Shown here piece after piece: positions 22,745 through 34,899 of a stretch of DNA of 61,657 nt. Each line of letters begins with the position of its first letter. Within the stretch, counting starts at the first letter, position 1. The position numbers were made by a program, and so were the translations under genes. The stretch comes from Gymnopilus junonius (Eukaryota > Basidiomycota > Agaricomycetes > Agaricales > Galerinaceae), in contig JADNYJ010000214.1 in assembly GCA_015501075.1 (NCBI GenBank), positions 1-61,657 on the forward strand, written 5' to 3'. Below the pieces are notes generated by a model. The model had not been told where the DNA came from. It saw only the letters and a program-made list of their open reading frames with translations, and made no database searches.

Positions 22745-25183
22745 GCGGCAGCTGCGCCCCTCGGATCCCCTTAGTATATCATCATTGTTTTCATTATATT
22801 ATAGATACAGTAGATTTAAAAATAACGATCTTTAATTCGAAGTCCATACCTTTCCATACCTTATTGGACACCGCCGGTCCCGTTTTCTGAGCTTAGAGAG
22901 GACACCTGAATCTCAGATGCCATTGTTAGATTTGGATGGATTTTTTTGAAATTTTTTTTTGGAAACCTATAAGTAGATCGATTCAAATAGAAATTTCAAT
23001 TTTTTGGAAAAATGCAACCTGAGAGGCGGTAGTAAGTTCTGGACAGACATTGAGCTGGGATGAAAATTGACAACTTTTTAGGCCGATAATAATTACCAGC
23101 AGATAAGTCTGAAACAGGCTTGGCTCCTCTACATACAGGCCATCTCCTGTGCAGGCTTCTTGAAGGGAGCGCTCTCGGCTTCACTCCTTCATTCTAAAGT
23201 GGGACTGGGAGAACTCCGTGATAGGATCGAGCTTAAGTAGGGCAACCGTGCAGGTGGGAGAAGCGAGAGAGCGGCGGCAGCATTTGGGCAGCCTCAGGCC
23301 CGCAGTGGGTATTACAAGACTCCGCTTACACCAAAGAAGAAATCCAAGCCAAATCCAAGCGTAAAATACGAAGGAGAGCAAGGGATGAACAAAAAGACTT
23401 ACCACAACTCAAGGAGGAGGGACGAGCAGATGTATGCCTCTGAGGTCATTTTATCCTTTTCATGTATTGGAGTTCATCCTGGACGTCAATGACATTCTAC
23501 GGTGGGGAGAACAGGGGCCTCACGTGTTGTAATTGGATGAAGGACCTATTCGGTGCGCTTAGTACGAAGTCGATAGAGGTGTAGATCGACAGTGGGTCCT
23601 GAGTGTCGGGCGGAATGGTTCTCTAGTCCACCATCCCTGGTGTATCCCACGTCGGGACCTTGTGACGAGTGTCCAACTTGAATGTGAAAGTTCTTAGAAA
23701 CGATATATATCGAGCTCAGCTGTTCTGGCAGGGCGAAGTTCGGTCCGACAGATCTTTAAATAAAAGAGTAACACGCCGGTTGGGTACACAGTGTCAATCT
23801 ATTTCTGTTTCGTTTTCTGAGTGCTAAGTAATCGCTCGTGCGATTTATGAGCGTGTCGGTATTCAGGTTTCAACTGTGAAGTAGAGAAAGTGAAAGAAAT
23901 TTTCAGAAAAGGAACAGGATAAGAGGCCACTCACTTCTTAACTGCAGAATTTTTATTAAATAAATCGCACCTACGTTGTCCAGGTGCTGGGGTGCATTTA
24001 ATGTTCTTCGAGGATTGGTGAAGTACGGAAAGGGAGGAGGAGTGTAGGAAGAGTCTACACTTGGTCTACACGTGTGACTCCTCGTTACGTGTCACTTTCA
24101 ACCCCGTATTCGACACCGCACGCCCTGCAGGCACAACCAACACCACTACTCCCCCACTTTCTCGCAGGCAATCTCAATTACCCCATAGTAACGTATTGGC
24201 GACTCGCTGCCCGACTTGGGCGCGCCAAATTAGCCCAGAATTCAATAAATATTCACCAAGCTTTTGCGATGACCGCAAGATGACCTGATCCGTCTCTAGG
24301 ACTCGTTTCTTCAGGAATCAAGTCGAAATCGAGACTGAGCTCGAGATTGAGTTCAATACTATGCGACGTGTTTGCCTATGCGTGGCTGTCGTAGCTTTGT
24401 CCGGTCTCTACTTGGCTTTGCGTAGCTTGGGAAGTTGGGAAGTCGGCTGGGTGTCCGTTTGAAGGTATGCATCGTTCGTGTTCTGGTCTTTTTGCATAAA
24501 TGTTTTATTGACTCGCTGTTCGATCACCTTAAAGGCAGCTTTCATTACGTATACCATAGTTGTATCTCATTCAGGAGCTCCCTTACCGCCTTCGCTGGCG
24601 ACCCGTCAGCATCCTCACTATCTGTATGCAAAGACCAGTGCTCGACAGCGGTTGGATGTACCTGTGGGATCATTAATGCGTAACGCAGAACATGGATGAT
24701 GCGTGTGCAGTCTTACTCATGGTCTCAAGTGCGTCCTTCCTGAAGGTTTCAAGCAATGCTTTTACTGATGGGGTATTCCAGTTGTTCCTTCTCAAATTTT
24801 GTCTGCATTTTATTGCGTATATGTCATCGAACCTCGAACCCTTGAGCTTAAAATTTCGACGCTACATTCTCCTTCCCTGCGTGATTCAGCTTTATGTGAG
24901 TGGGTTCCCCACTTCCCAAATATTCACGCTCTGCGCTCAATGTTGACGTTGTCCCGTTATAGAACGACGAACAGCTACTACCAACCACACACAGACCACC
25001 TCAGCTCGTAATTGTCGCCACCACCGCCGTCGCCGGTGCTTATGCCCATGGTTGTGCTCTTGGATATACGTGTACGACTGCTGCATGCAAGCCCCGACTT
25101 TCTGAACCTATGAATGAGAGCTCGCCTCCCTTCTGCCCAAGCCCCAGCGAATGCTCGCCTTTGCTGGATTACCCTCGTCTTCC

Positions 25184-25340
25184 TCTCTTCCTCTCTTCCT
25201 CTCTTCCTCTCTTCCTTTCTTTTCCTTCTTTCCTCTTCCTCTTCCTTCTTCCTTCCTCTTCCTCTCTCTCTCCTACCTTCTCTCTCTCCCTCCCATCTTC
25301 TCTCTTTACTTCTCTCTTCGTCGACCGCTGTCTTCATTCC
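25184..25340. repeat. Pyrimidine-rich low-complexity tract
   Basis: Around 150 bases almost entirely of C and T (CTTCCTCTTCCTC type) on the plus strand. Three overlapping frames run through it and are artefacts of composition. Confidence 0.8.
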
Positions 25341-25837
25341 TTCCCTCCCTTTTTTCACGCCTCCCAAGTTTGGTCTATACATTCAACTTCCACCTAGCAC
25401 TGATATATCATACCTTATATCTATCCCTCAACGTTTACTCTAAATTCCACTCTCAGTCCCTGATCCCAACGTCGGAGAAATCCATGTGACTCGATGTCTC
25501 AACGTTGATGGTGGACCATGCCAGAACTGATAAGGAGAAGAGGCGAGGCCGGAGAATTCTATGGACTACGTTCATTGGCTTAAGTAAGGTTTGGGTGCGG
25601 GGGTGTTCTTCATGATGTAGAGGGCTATTTCGTTGTGTAGGTGGTGCTTCCATTGTTCGTCTCCCAGTATATTGAGCTGCGTACGTCTTCCTTCGTTTTG
25701 GAAATGAGGAGCCCTCGTACTTATTACTTATGACTCTTTGTTTTTAGAAGCCCATTTGATTCTTGATGATAGATGTATTCTGTTGGCTTTCAATCTGACT
25801 GGGCTCATTAAAGGAGTCTATTTTCCTACAGATCCCT

Positions 25838-25885
25838 TTCTTTTTCTTTTCTTTTTCTTTTTCTTTTTCTTTTTTCTTTTCCTTT
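25838..25885. repeat. TTTTC microsatellite
   Basis: Repeated CTTTTT/CTTTT units on the plus strand. Confidence 0.8.
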
Positions 25886-28223
25886 GTCATCCCATCACCT
25901 CAAGGGTCCGTATGGCCTTTGAATTGAAGTCCGTCCTATACTGTGCTAGTTCCCTAAAAATTTTGTTCAGCAGGGCGAAGCGGTGCAAGTTTGGCTGATG
26001 CAGACATGCCGAGTGCGACCTGCAGACTCCGAAGCCATCTCAATTTAAACTCCGTCGCTCCGATTGAACGCGCCTGACAAGGTTACACTCCGCCAACCTC
26101 CTCTCACCTGCCAGGTTGTGGACCGCTTTCTTTACTTCATGCTCCCTGTATACATCGACTAGCTTGCGTCCGACAACCACGACCCGCGCCGTATATCCTG
26201 GCCGTTTACCGGTGCATTGCCGTTCAGAATCACAATGCGCGCAATCACTACAGGTGCAGCAGAACCTATGCAAAACGCGACACATCCCCCAGGAGACGAG
26301 GAGTACGTTTTCTTCTCTGTCCCGTCCTCGGCCACCACCTCAAGCGCGCTCTGACTACCGCCATCCTCAACAGTTCCCATGCCCCGTCTCGCCAGGCTCG
26401 GAAAGGGTTCTACCACGGCCTACTGTACACCCTAGCCTAGTTTTTGAATAAGAATGAAGAGGAGATACTGCACAGTGCGTATCGTTCGTTCCTGGATGGG
26501 TTGATGCGTTGATTTGCTGAGCAAATTTTTGATAGGTATTCATTTGACGTTGGCGAGTTGAATTGGGCTGCTGATTGATCTTCGAGTCTTCGAGGGCGCG
26601 TTTGAATTTTTGAGGTGTTTCTCTGTACGCTTACGGTTCTTGCAGACCTCAACTTGCAGCCCGGTCTGATCAAAGCCGCGCTGGCTGTAGTTTGGTTCGG
26701 GGGAGTGAACTTCGCGTGACGCGTCGCGTATGGATTGTCAGTCTTTGCTCGTATCTCTACTTCGGTTGCTGATAATAAAGTGCGAGTACAGGCCAAGGGG
26801 TAGCCCATCGTCGTATTCATCTGGAAGCATGTTCGTATCTGATGGGAAGGCGGCTGCTGAAGCTGTAAGAAAAATTCGCCACAATCACCTAACTAACAAC
26901 AACGTTCAAAGAATCAAGCATTTTAAAGGCGACGCTAAATCGATGTCCAACAGTTTCTGCCCGTTAGCAAATGGGACTGCGGCAACTTCATTGACTGATT
27001 CTGGAGTTCGTTTTCTCCTTCTCGAGTCGAGCTTCAAGCTTCAAGCTTCGACGGGAGGTTGGTAAGTGGAAGCCATAATACTCTACATATACTCTACGCA
27101 TGGGGCGTGTTTCTATATTGATAGTATTTTAGTAGTTGGGTGTTGCCTTTGACCATTCTAATTCTATGCTTTTCTGCAGAAACAGTGAACACTTGGTGAA
27201 CACCCACTCGAACCTTGGCTTAAAGCACACGCATACATAAACGCGTGACGCTAATGCGCACGGACCATCCATCAGCCGGCAACTTGGGCGCGGGTTCTAA
27301 ATCTCCCCGGTTTGCTGGTGCTCTTCGTCATCACTTTTTAGCCTTCTACTGCGGTGACCTCAGGCTATTCTGTTTTTCGTCTTCGTTTTCTTCTTTCCAT
27401 CATCCCAACCCAGGCTGTGCACTGTGCTTTCTTCTGGTTCTGGATTTGTGGAGATTTGACGCTTTCGAGCTAGCGTATCTGCAGGCCTGCTCTTCTATTG
27501 CTCACTCGGCCGGCGCTTGGTTTTAAAATGTGTATCAACGTCAACGCGAATGGTTACCCCGCTTTTTTTGATTTCGTTGCCGAGCTTAAAAGCGACCTTG
27601 TCTGGCTGACCTTTGTTTTGGTTAAACTTAAAAATGCGTGATACAAGTGCGCACGGACCGTTCAGCCACCGGAAGGTTCTTCCTAATGAACCGGTGCGTC
27701 ACCGAGTCACCCCAATCCGTGTTGTTGCTCCATCATCCCAACCCTTGTCTCTCGAGGCTGGCTGCTAATTCTTTCCTCTCTGAATCTCCAACGCTTCGAA
27801 GGGATGTGGTGCCTCCTATTTGGTGGTCTCATCTTACTATCTCAGTCTATCTGGGTCGCTCGGCGCTATATATCCACCGTCATGCTTTTCAAGCTGGAAC
27901 ACTTTTCCCTTTCTGATTGCGCGACTTCATATCTGCGTAATGCCAGCACCTTGCTCAACGCACCTGTATTCAGCATTCGGCAAACGCTATCGATGGATTG
28001 AAGTCCTTCGCTTTCAAGTTGAATTTGGGAAACTGAAGTCACCGTTTTGGAAGGTGCCGTTGCTCGTGTATGTATCATTTCTTTTCTTCGATTGGGTCCA
28101 CGCGTTTTTTGACACGAGGGATATCCTAGTGCTTCGTAGGACCTTAAAGTTGTCGTTTCGACGGATTCAATGGACGAGACGATAACAAATTGATAGGGCC
28201 ACGGAACCTGCATAGGTCTGACG

Positions 28224-28479
28224 ATGGCACGTCAAAGCTATGGAGTGCAGAAACAGGTATTGCTCATCCTCCTTCTATCTCGCGTCAGGCTTGCGTCGTA
28301 CTCGAATAGTCTTGTTCTTTCTTTGCGTATCGCTTCAGAGTCGGATGATTTGGCAGTTCACCATCAAGGAAGTAAGTAAGTACATGGACGGTCCCTCCTT
28401 CCATGATGATGTCAGACTTCTTCCGGGCAACGTGTATTTGCTGCTATGGGTCGTCCCCAAGCTCGGCGTAGAGGAATGA
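28224..28479 (+). CDS. Possible small protein, 57 residues
   Basis: ATG at 28224, exon 28224-28256 (MARQSYGVQKQ), GT-AG intron 28257-28338, exon 28339-28479 reading RMIWQFTIKEVSKYMDG to the end VVPKLGVEE. Phase is preserved and the composition looks coding, but there is no known motif and the GTAAGT inside exon 2 leaves the model open. Confidence 0.3.
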
Positions 28480-29948
28480 CATGCCGCCTTTACTTTTTTT
28501 CCCGAGTTCAGTTTCTTTCCTTTCTTTCCTAAAGTCTGAGCCGTTTAATACTGGTTTAGCAGGAACAATACTAATATTACCATCCCTGACATAACTAGAA
28601 CCAAAGAAGGTAGCACAGCTGTGGAAGGTTACGCAGTCTCCAACTCGTTTGATTTATTTCGTTAAAGGCCGTCTCTTTCGCAATGACGATTGGCTCTGTT
28701 ACTTATCGGTATAATGATCCCTCTTTTTACGGCAAGCATACATGCGCCAAAAGTTCCTTTGCATTATTCTTAAAAATATGAACGGTCTTCTATACCGTTG
28801 TTTTCGTGGTATTTTCATGTTGTGCATGTTTGGATATGGAAGAATTTTCTCTAAAATATGAGATGCATTTCCGGGTTCGGCAGTTACGGAATGCCCCACC
28901 CCGGGCATCAAGACCTATTTAAGATTTGCACTATGCATATGACAGTTTCTAGTGCTAAGAGCTCGCAGTGCGGATCTATGAATGTCGACTTCTTCTTTTC
29001 TTATCAGATTATAATAAGTCCGTTTATCTATCTATCTTATCTTCCACATACCTCTGGACGATTGGTCTCTTCGTCCCGGGGCATTCTTGAACTTTACTTG
29101 ATTAGATGTGTTTCGAAGAAATGGGAGTTCAAATTTCATCCGTCCTTCTAAGTTTTTCTGTAGGTTTGGAATTGAATTTAGATCATACCATCGAAACGAA
29201 CGCAGCATGCGCATTGGTTCATCCATTTCCTTTCATCATTCAGGATCGTCGCTGAAAATTGTCGATTTCCTTATCCTCCATTTTCTGTTCCATTATTCGC
29301 AGCTTTGGTCTAGGACAACCCTTCTTCAGCGGAAATATGCGCCCTGAACGGTTCCGTTGCAAGATCTGACAGGGACAGGAAGATGGCTACGACATTATAA
29401 TGTCCGACATTCTTGTTTGAATGTATGAGGATCCTTAGGGTGTCTTTTCTATGCTTACTTGGGGTCCCCGTCGTTCGCAATTTTCCTCAGGAGTGGAGCT
29501 CATATAACTGGCTTGTAAAAATAGTATACGTCGGAGAAGAGACCTCCGTTCGTTTCTGATATTTTTCTTGCACCACTTTAATTCCACACAGGAGCTTAGT
29601 TACTTTGATATTGCCTTGCCATCAAAATTGAGGGGGTAGTCAAAATTTGTTTCTCATTCTTTTCATTTCTAACTCAAGTGTAACTTGCGCTCTGATTCTG
29701 AAAGTGGGCTAAGCCAAAGCTCGCAATACAGTATCCCGTATGTTTAATATCACCCCGCCGGCGCACAGGCACGTTGGCGTCAGTAGTACGGCTTCCATAC
29801 CACAAATGTTTGGAGCCTTTCGTATCGGTAACCCAAGCCGATAGAACGCTTCCATACATTATTGGGTTCTTTTTCTTCCCCGTGTCATCCGCAATCAATC
29901 TTAGTCGTGTTGAATGGAAGGGGGCCCCAGACGCCCAGAACCCCTCGG

Positions 29949-30475
29949 ATACTTGGGTTTTAATACCTCCGGGGTCCCTCCCATGACGCGCGCCCGGCTG
30001 ATTAGGAAAGGACATCTATTTCAGGCGGTCGGACACCATATGGGATTTTTCTGCGCTGAAATTATATCACTGGGTTATTCGTTGAATGTGGTTATCGATA
30101 TCGAGATTTACTAAGCGTTTACTTGTCTTGAGAAGATACAAATAAACATAAAAGTAAGATACTCGACTTGCAGCTTGTGTTCCTTTATCAATGTAGACCA
30201 CATATGCTATACTTATTTGCAAACTGCGACCCAGTCGCTTTACGTACATGATTCGAAGCTTCATGGAGTATTTTCTCCATAGAATAAGACAGTCTAGGCG
30301 AGGTACGGTAGGAGCCCTTTTAAATACGCAGTATGGGTGCCAGGGACCCCGAGAGACAACGGAACAGTGCGAGTCTGGTCCTATGGGCACGCATACTAAT
30401 AGCTCAGGTCCAATACTTGTCTCGCAGTCAGCCGCTTCCGAGTCGGGACTTTTGAGACCTTGAGAGTCTATAAAA
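29949..30475. repeat. Duplicated segment, unit 1
   Basis: Shares blocks with 30964-31350 in the same order: GATACTTGG with TACCTCCGG; ATTCGAAGCTTCATGG; GACCCCGAGA; AGCTCAGGTCCAA. Unit 1 ends in TATAAAA (30469-30475). Confidence 0.6.
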
Positions 30476-30534
30476 ACGTCGCTTTGCTTCTGCTTTCGAT
30501 CTTTGATCAATTTTCTCGCACAACAGACATCCCC

Positions 30535-30742
30535 ATGTCCCTTTCCTTTCTTTTCCTTGGTGCGTTATATTCTATTCTATCCAGTCTGTACGCTCTACCT
30601 TTCTTTTATTGTCTTTTCTTTTATTTCCTTTTCTCTTCTCTTATCTTTTGCAGTGCTTGACACGTTCATCTCCATCTTTCACATCCCCAAGCCACCCTTC
30701 CCATTTATTGTTATAACAACCCCCTGTTACCCCGAATTTTGA
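30535..30742 (+). CDS. Possible tiny protein downstream of a TATA box
   Basis: TATAAAA at 30469-30475, ATG at 30535, exon 30535-30559, GT-AG intron 30560-30653, exon 30654-30742; 37 residues beginning MSLSFLFLVLDTF and ending PCYPEF. Hydrophobic start but too short to judge. It lacks the CaaX end of a fungal pheromone. Tentative. Confidence 0.25.
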
Positions 30743-30963
30743 CAACACACTCTCTCTTGCACATTCATGGCGGATGGACGGGTTTGCGTACTTTGCATTC
30801 GACAAACGCATGAATTGTGCTGCATTTGCGATTGTCGAGTAACCGGGGTACGTGGGGGGTGACAATGAGATGAGATTCCTTGCTACTGCTACTTGGCCGT
30901 GCAAGAAGATCTAGCGCTTTCAACTTTTCATAGAGAGACTTGTCACGGCGGTTGTATTTGTTC

Positions 30964-31350
30964 GATACTTGGTTTTTAGTAAGTACCTCCGGGATACCTG
31001 GCCTCCCGGTACTCGACTTACTTATGATTTTTTTGTGTTCTTCCTTTCTTTTTATCGCCGTGTTTTTTTAACTGCTAACTGTAGTATTCGACCAGGTGGT
31101 TTTACGTGCCATAATTCGAAGCTTCATGGGGTATTTTCTGCATGGAATGAGAAAGTCTAGACGTGGTACGTAGCGGCAGCATCCCTCATGAGGAATGAGG
31201 CGCGAGAAATGAGGGAATGGGTGATCAGGACCCCGAGAAGGACGAATGGAACAATGCGAGCCAACTTGGTCCTATAATTATGATGGTCCTTTGGGCGCGT
31301 ACACTTGTAGCTCAGGTCCAAGACTTGTTTCGATATCAAGTCACTGTCAA
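30964..31350. repeat. Duplicated segment, unit 2
   Basis: Diverged copy of 29949-30475 with indels; about 1 kb downstream in direct orientation. A TATAAAAG also follows it, at about 31712, with a CTTTGGATCTTT stretch resembling CTTTCGATCTTT after unit 1. Confidence 0.6.
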
Positions 31351-33127
31351 ATGTTAACATTATCTTTTAGATATATATATAAATTCCAGCTCCATGCACG
31401 GCGCCAGCCTTCAGAAAGGATAATCAGGACTTTGAGGATACAACACCTCGACATTGTGGGCAGCCCTCGTCATTTCTACAAATGTTTGGCTGAAACAGCG
31501 TGACTTGGTGCTGCGTTTGACAATCCGGCTCCTCAGACGAAAAAGCTCGGCTTTCGGCTGGGTCCTGTACAACTTCTTCGACAAACTTAGGACTGAATGA
31601 TTTTTTGAGAGGTGTGAATATTAAAGATGTTTTGCACTTATCCAAAGTCGTGTTTAGTGCCGTCAGCGCCTTCTGAATCAGAATTTGGAGCTGGGGAGTC
31701 TATGGAATTGGTATAAAAGGAACTACTACTTGTACTTCGCTTTGGATCTTTCACATTTCCCCACTGCGCTGCAGATGACTTAAAGTTACATGCTTTCTCC
31801 GTGCATTTTATTTGAATCTATCCGTTACATGGAAACAATGGAGACGATGGAGGCGATGGAGACCCTCCTTTCCTTGGTCGTGTGAGGGAACATGGTGTCT
31901 CGTAGAGAGATGCTTTAATTCCTTGCCTGGTGTTTCTGAATCGTCCCTCTTTCTGGATTTCGAATTTTCGATGGAATTTTTTTAAAGGTGTTTAAAGGTG
32001 GGTTCGTTGTTCTCTTTATTATCGTTGTCTAACTTCTGCGTGGTTATGACCCAGTTTCTTACTTCTAGGTTTTGAAAAGGGTAGCACACTCGAATTCTAT
32101 GGGATGAGTTTCTGAACTCGTCATCGATGCGCTCGTTTTCATTTGACTTCGTGATGTTGGTCTCGTTTCCTCTTCCTGTACACGAGAACCATGACTAATC
32201 GCTAATCGAGAGGAGGAAGGCCGCATTCAATTTGAACTAGCACCCTAAATTCCTTCCATGCCGAAACCTTCCGGTGCCGACCCCAATGATTGACTTCTCC
32301 TTCTCCCCCTCCTTCCGCTTTCCACAGGCCAGCTGGCGTCACATTCGCTGCTTCTGAAATTTAAAATCTGGAACGCTCCTTCACCTGACCGACCCTCATT
32401 TAGACTGCGTTCTCCATTGGCTGACATTCCCCCTGTCAATCGCCATTGGGGCACCCTATAAACGCGGCTTGCTTGGCACCCATAGACAGGCCTAAGCCCA
32501 GACTTTTGCGAATCCTATGCAGTGCAAGGGGTGGGGACGGTTTATCGATGTGATTGGTGCTGCGGATTGGGGATCTATGCTTCTAAGTTCTGCCTCCCCC
32601 TCCGCCTTCATGTTGGCTCTTGCGATTACCTTTCCGATGGGTCATTTCCTTTCGAGTTCATATCGTGATTTCATTCCTGGCTCATCGCATTCCTGGCTCA
32701 TCGATGTGTCAGGTGATGGTGGTGCCAACTTTTAGATGGATTATTTCGAGTACGTTGGACGTTGTGTTGTCAATGTCGATTCTCTTGGAATATTTCTTCC
32801 CGGCGCTACGCAAACCGCTGCAGTGCAAGGCGGTGAAGCGGATGTTTATTTAGTGAGGGGGCTGGGCGACATGGAACGCACTGCCACTGATGGTTTCTAT
32901 TTAGGCGGGAACTAGCGGGCTGCCAACGCCTCGGGTACTCGTTTTTGTCGATCGGATTCGATCTTCCATCTCTCATCGATGGTATCGCCTGCGGCCGGGG
33001 GGCTGCACCCCGGTTTTATATAAAAGCCATGGTCAGTTTACTTCGTATTATCCCCCCAAAAGCGAACACTCACTGCATCTTCACCTCAATCCGCTTCAGT
33101 ACTTTTCTTCTAAATTCAAAACCAACC

Positions 33128-34707
33128 ATGACTCAATACTGGGAACCTGGCACTGCGTACAACTACGGCGACATCGTTGAGTATGAAGGTGCGTGCTCTC
33201 TGTCAGAGGGACGGTGGAGGGGTCCACTGACGACCTACCTGCGTCGAATAGGTCATCACTACAAGATCGTCCAACCCCACACGTCACAGGTTCGATTGCG
33301 CTCTCCATGTCCTCATTCCTATGCCTTAACGCACATTTTTCTATCCCATACAGTCCGATTGGACACCTGCGGCCACACCAGCCCTCTGGGGCCGTCTGAG
33401 CGACGAGGACCACAACACGGGTGGAGACAACAAATATCAACCTGGCTCCCAACAACAACAGCCTTACCAGCCGCCTCAGCAACAACCTCAGTACGGCCAA
33501 CAAGGTCAATCTCAGGAAGGTGGGCGTATTCCAAGTCCCCATTCCATGCCCCGTCACTGACCCCCAACACGAAATGATAGACCAGAAACCTGATCACTGG
33601 TACGAAACTGAGGAAGGGAAGAAGAAGCTGGAGGTAAAAGCCATAATCTTGATAGCGCAATGCCCGTACAGTTTCTGATCAGTGCATATATTCAGATCGG
33701 AGGAGGTCTCCTTGGCGGCGCTGCTCTCCTCGCGGGCGGCCTACTCGCATATAAGAAGCACGAAGAGCACAAGGAACATGTAAGTTCCATATCATCTGTT
33801 CTGTCACGCTGAAGATCCTTACTCTCTCCCTTCCATAGTCAAGGGCCGATGGATGGGCCCGTGAGAATTGGCTCCAGGAAGCTTCGGCTCGCACGGAGGC
33901 GTATCGCAGGAACGGGACGGAAGAGCCTTGTCTTTGGGTGTTCACGCAGGGAAAACATATCCCGAAGGGCGCTATTCTCGTTGGAAAGGAGAAGTCGTGG
34001 AATTTGTATATTTGCCGTGCGTTTTACGATGTACGTTTCCACGTTTTTGTTGGATCGTTTTACTTCTTGGGCTTACGGTTTTTGTTCTTTTTCGTAGGGC
34101 GGTCTTCGTATGTCCTCATTATCCCGTGACGCGCTTTGGGTACTGACTTGTTTTGCTGCGTAAAGAGCTCGGTAAAGCCTCTGACGCGTTCAAAAAAGGC
34201 GGTGTCCTCGGCTACAAGGATGACGAAATTCATGTACGCAGAACACATGTTTTCCAACCAGTTTCTCCGCTAACTTCACGTCTAGGTGGAAGAATTCGAA
34301 GTCCTGATCGGGGACATGAACCGCTTGAAGTGGGTGCCTGTGACGGGCCGGATCAACGTCGCCAGCTTGGGCTATCGCCCGGTCACTGCAGGCCAGGAGA
34401 ACGATGGAACGCCTCTTTACATCGTTGAAGCTCCGTACAAAGATGCTGTCCACCCAGGAAAGACCAGCGAGAAGCTTGATGGTGCGTTCAACATCTGTTG
34501 CTTGTACTTATAACTTATGGCTATGCGTGTGTGTTGATTGATATGTATCATTTTTTTCATCTAGGAGCGTATATCCCTTATGATGGTAAAGAGAAACATG
34601 TTAGGGTATGGAGCTTTGTTTCAATTTCTTTCTTATGAAAATGTATTCACTTTATTTTGTTGATTTCACAGGAATACCGTGTTCTGTGCTACGCCCCATC
34701 CTATTGA
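33128..34707 (+). CDS. Chitin-binding (CBM5/12) and DM9/DUF3421 domain protein
   Basis: Eleven exons (33128-33188, 33252-33289, 33354-33519, 33581-33633, 33696-33779, 33839-34030, 34098-34107, 34166-34233, 34286-34481, 34565-34605, 34672-34707) give 314 residues with every phase consistent. Residues 1-45 form a carbohydrate-binding module of family 5/12 (YWEPGTAYNYGDIVEYEG, HHYKIVQPH, SDWTPAATPALW), which typically binds chitin. Then a Gln/Pro-rich linker, a Gly/Ala-rich hydrophobic stretch (IGGGLLGGAALLAGGLLAY, about 107-125), a charged helix, and a DM9/DUF3421 region (GKHIPKGAILVG, YICRAFYDGGLQLGKAS, VEEFEVLIGDMNRLKWV, YRVLCYA). DM9 proteins are lectin-like in animals. There is no signal peptide. 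Exon 7 is only 10 nt, and without it YDGGLQLGK would not read through. Carbohydrate recognition is inferred; the location is unclear. Confidence 0.88.
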
Positions 34708-34899
34708 TTCCCATAATCTCAATGACTTCTGTACGCTACGCTCGTCTTTGTTCTTTGCTGTTGAAATTCGATGTATATTACGTGCGGTTTGAAAGTATGA
34801 TGGAAATTGTCTTGTTACAGGAATTATTTGTACTATCAAATCGATCGATCGTTGGAGGTCATGACCACCCTTGTCGGTTGTCGGTTGTCGGTTGTCGGT

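Larger units (their letters stand above)
22745..28223. other. Gene-poor region, about 5.5 kb
   Basis: No gene I can support. Noted: a signal-peptide-like start (MRRVCLCVAVVALSG) at 24361 followed by Cys-rich frame pieces (SVCKDQCSTAVGCTCG near 24625; HGCALGYTCTTAACK near 25050) that may be remains of a secreted protein; a protein-like stretch with in-frame stops around 26110-26420 (PFTGALPFRITMRAI); two weakly similar blocks at about 27245 and 27640 sharing GCGCACGGACC and CCATCATCCCAACCC; and the pyrimidine tracts listed separately. Confidence 0.35.
28480..33127. other. Gene-poor region with a segmental duplication
   Basis: About 4.6 kb. The main structure is a diverged duplication (29949-30475 and 30964-31350) upstream of a tiny candidate gene at 30535. 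The rest, including 31350-33127, shows no supported gene. The last 100 bases hold the promoter of the gene at 33128. Confidence 0.35.

Noticed and set aside
25110..25489. Three overlapping Ser/Leu/Phe-rich frames
   Set aside because: They are translations of a pyrimidine tract in three phases.
30535..30742. Possible mating-pheromone precursor
   Set aside because: Size is right but the C-terminus PCYPEF is not a CaaX box, so it is kept only as a tentative small frame.
33290..33300. GGTTCGATTGC, resembling a tRNA B box
   Set aside because: No A box or cloverleaf around it; it is the start of an intron in the CBM/DM9 gene.
33096..33557. 153-codon minus-strand frame
   Set aside because: Antisense shadow of the CBM/DM9 gene, whose plus-strand exons have clear domains.
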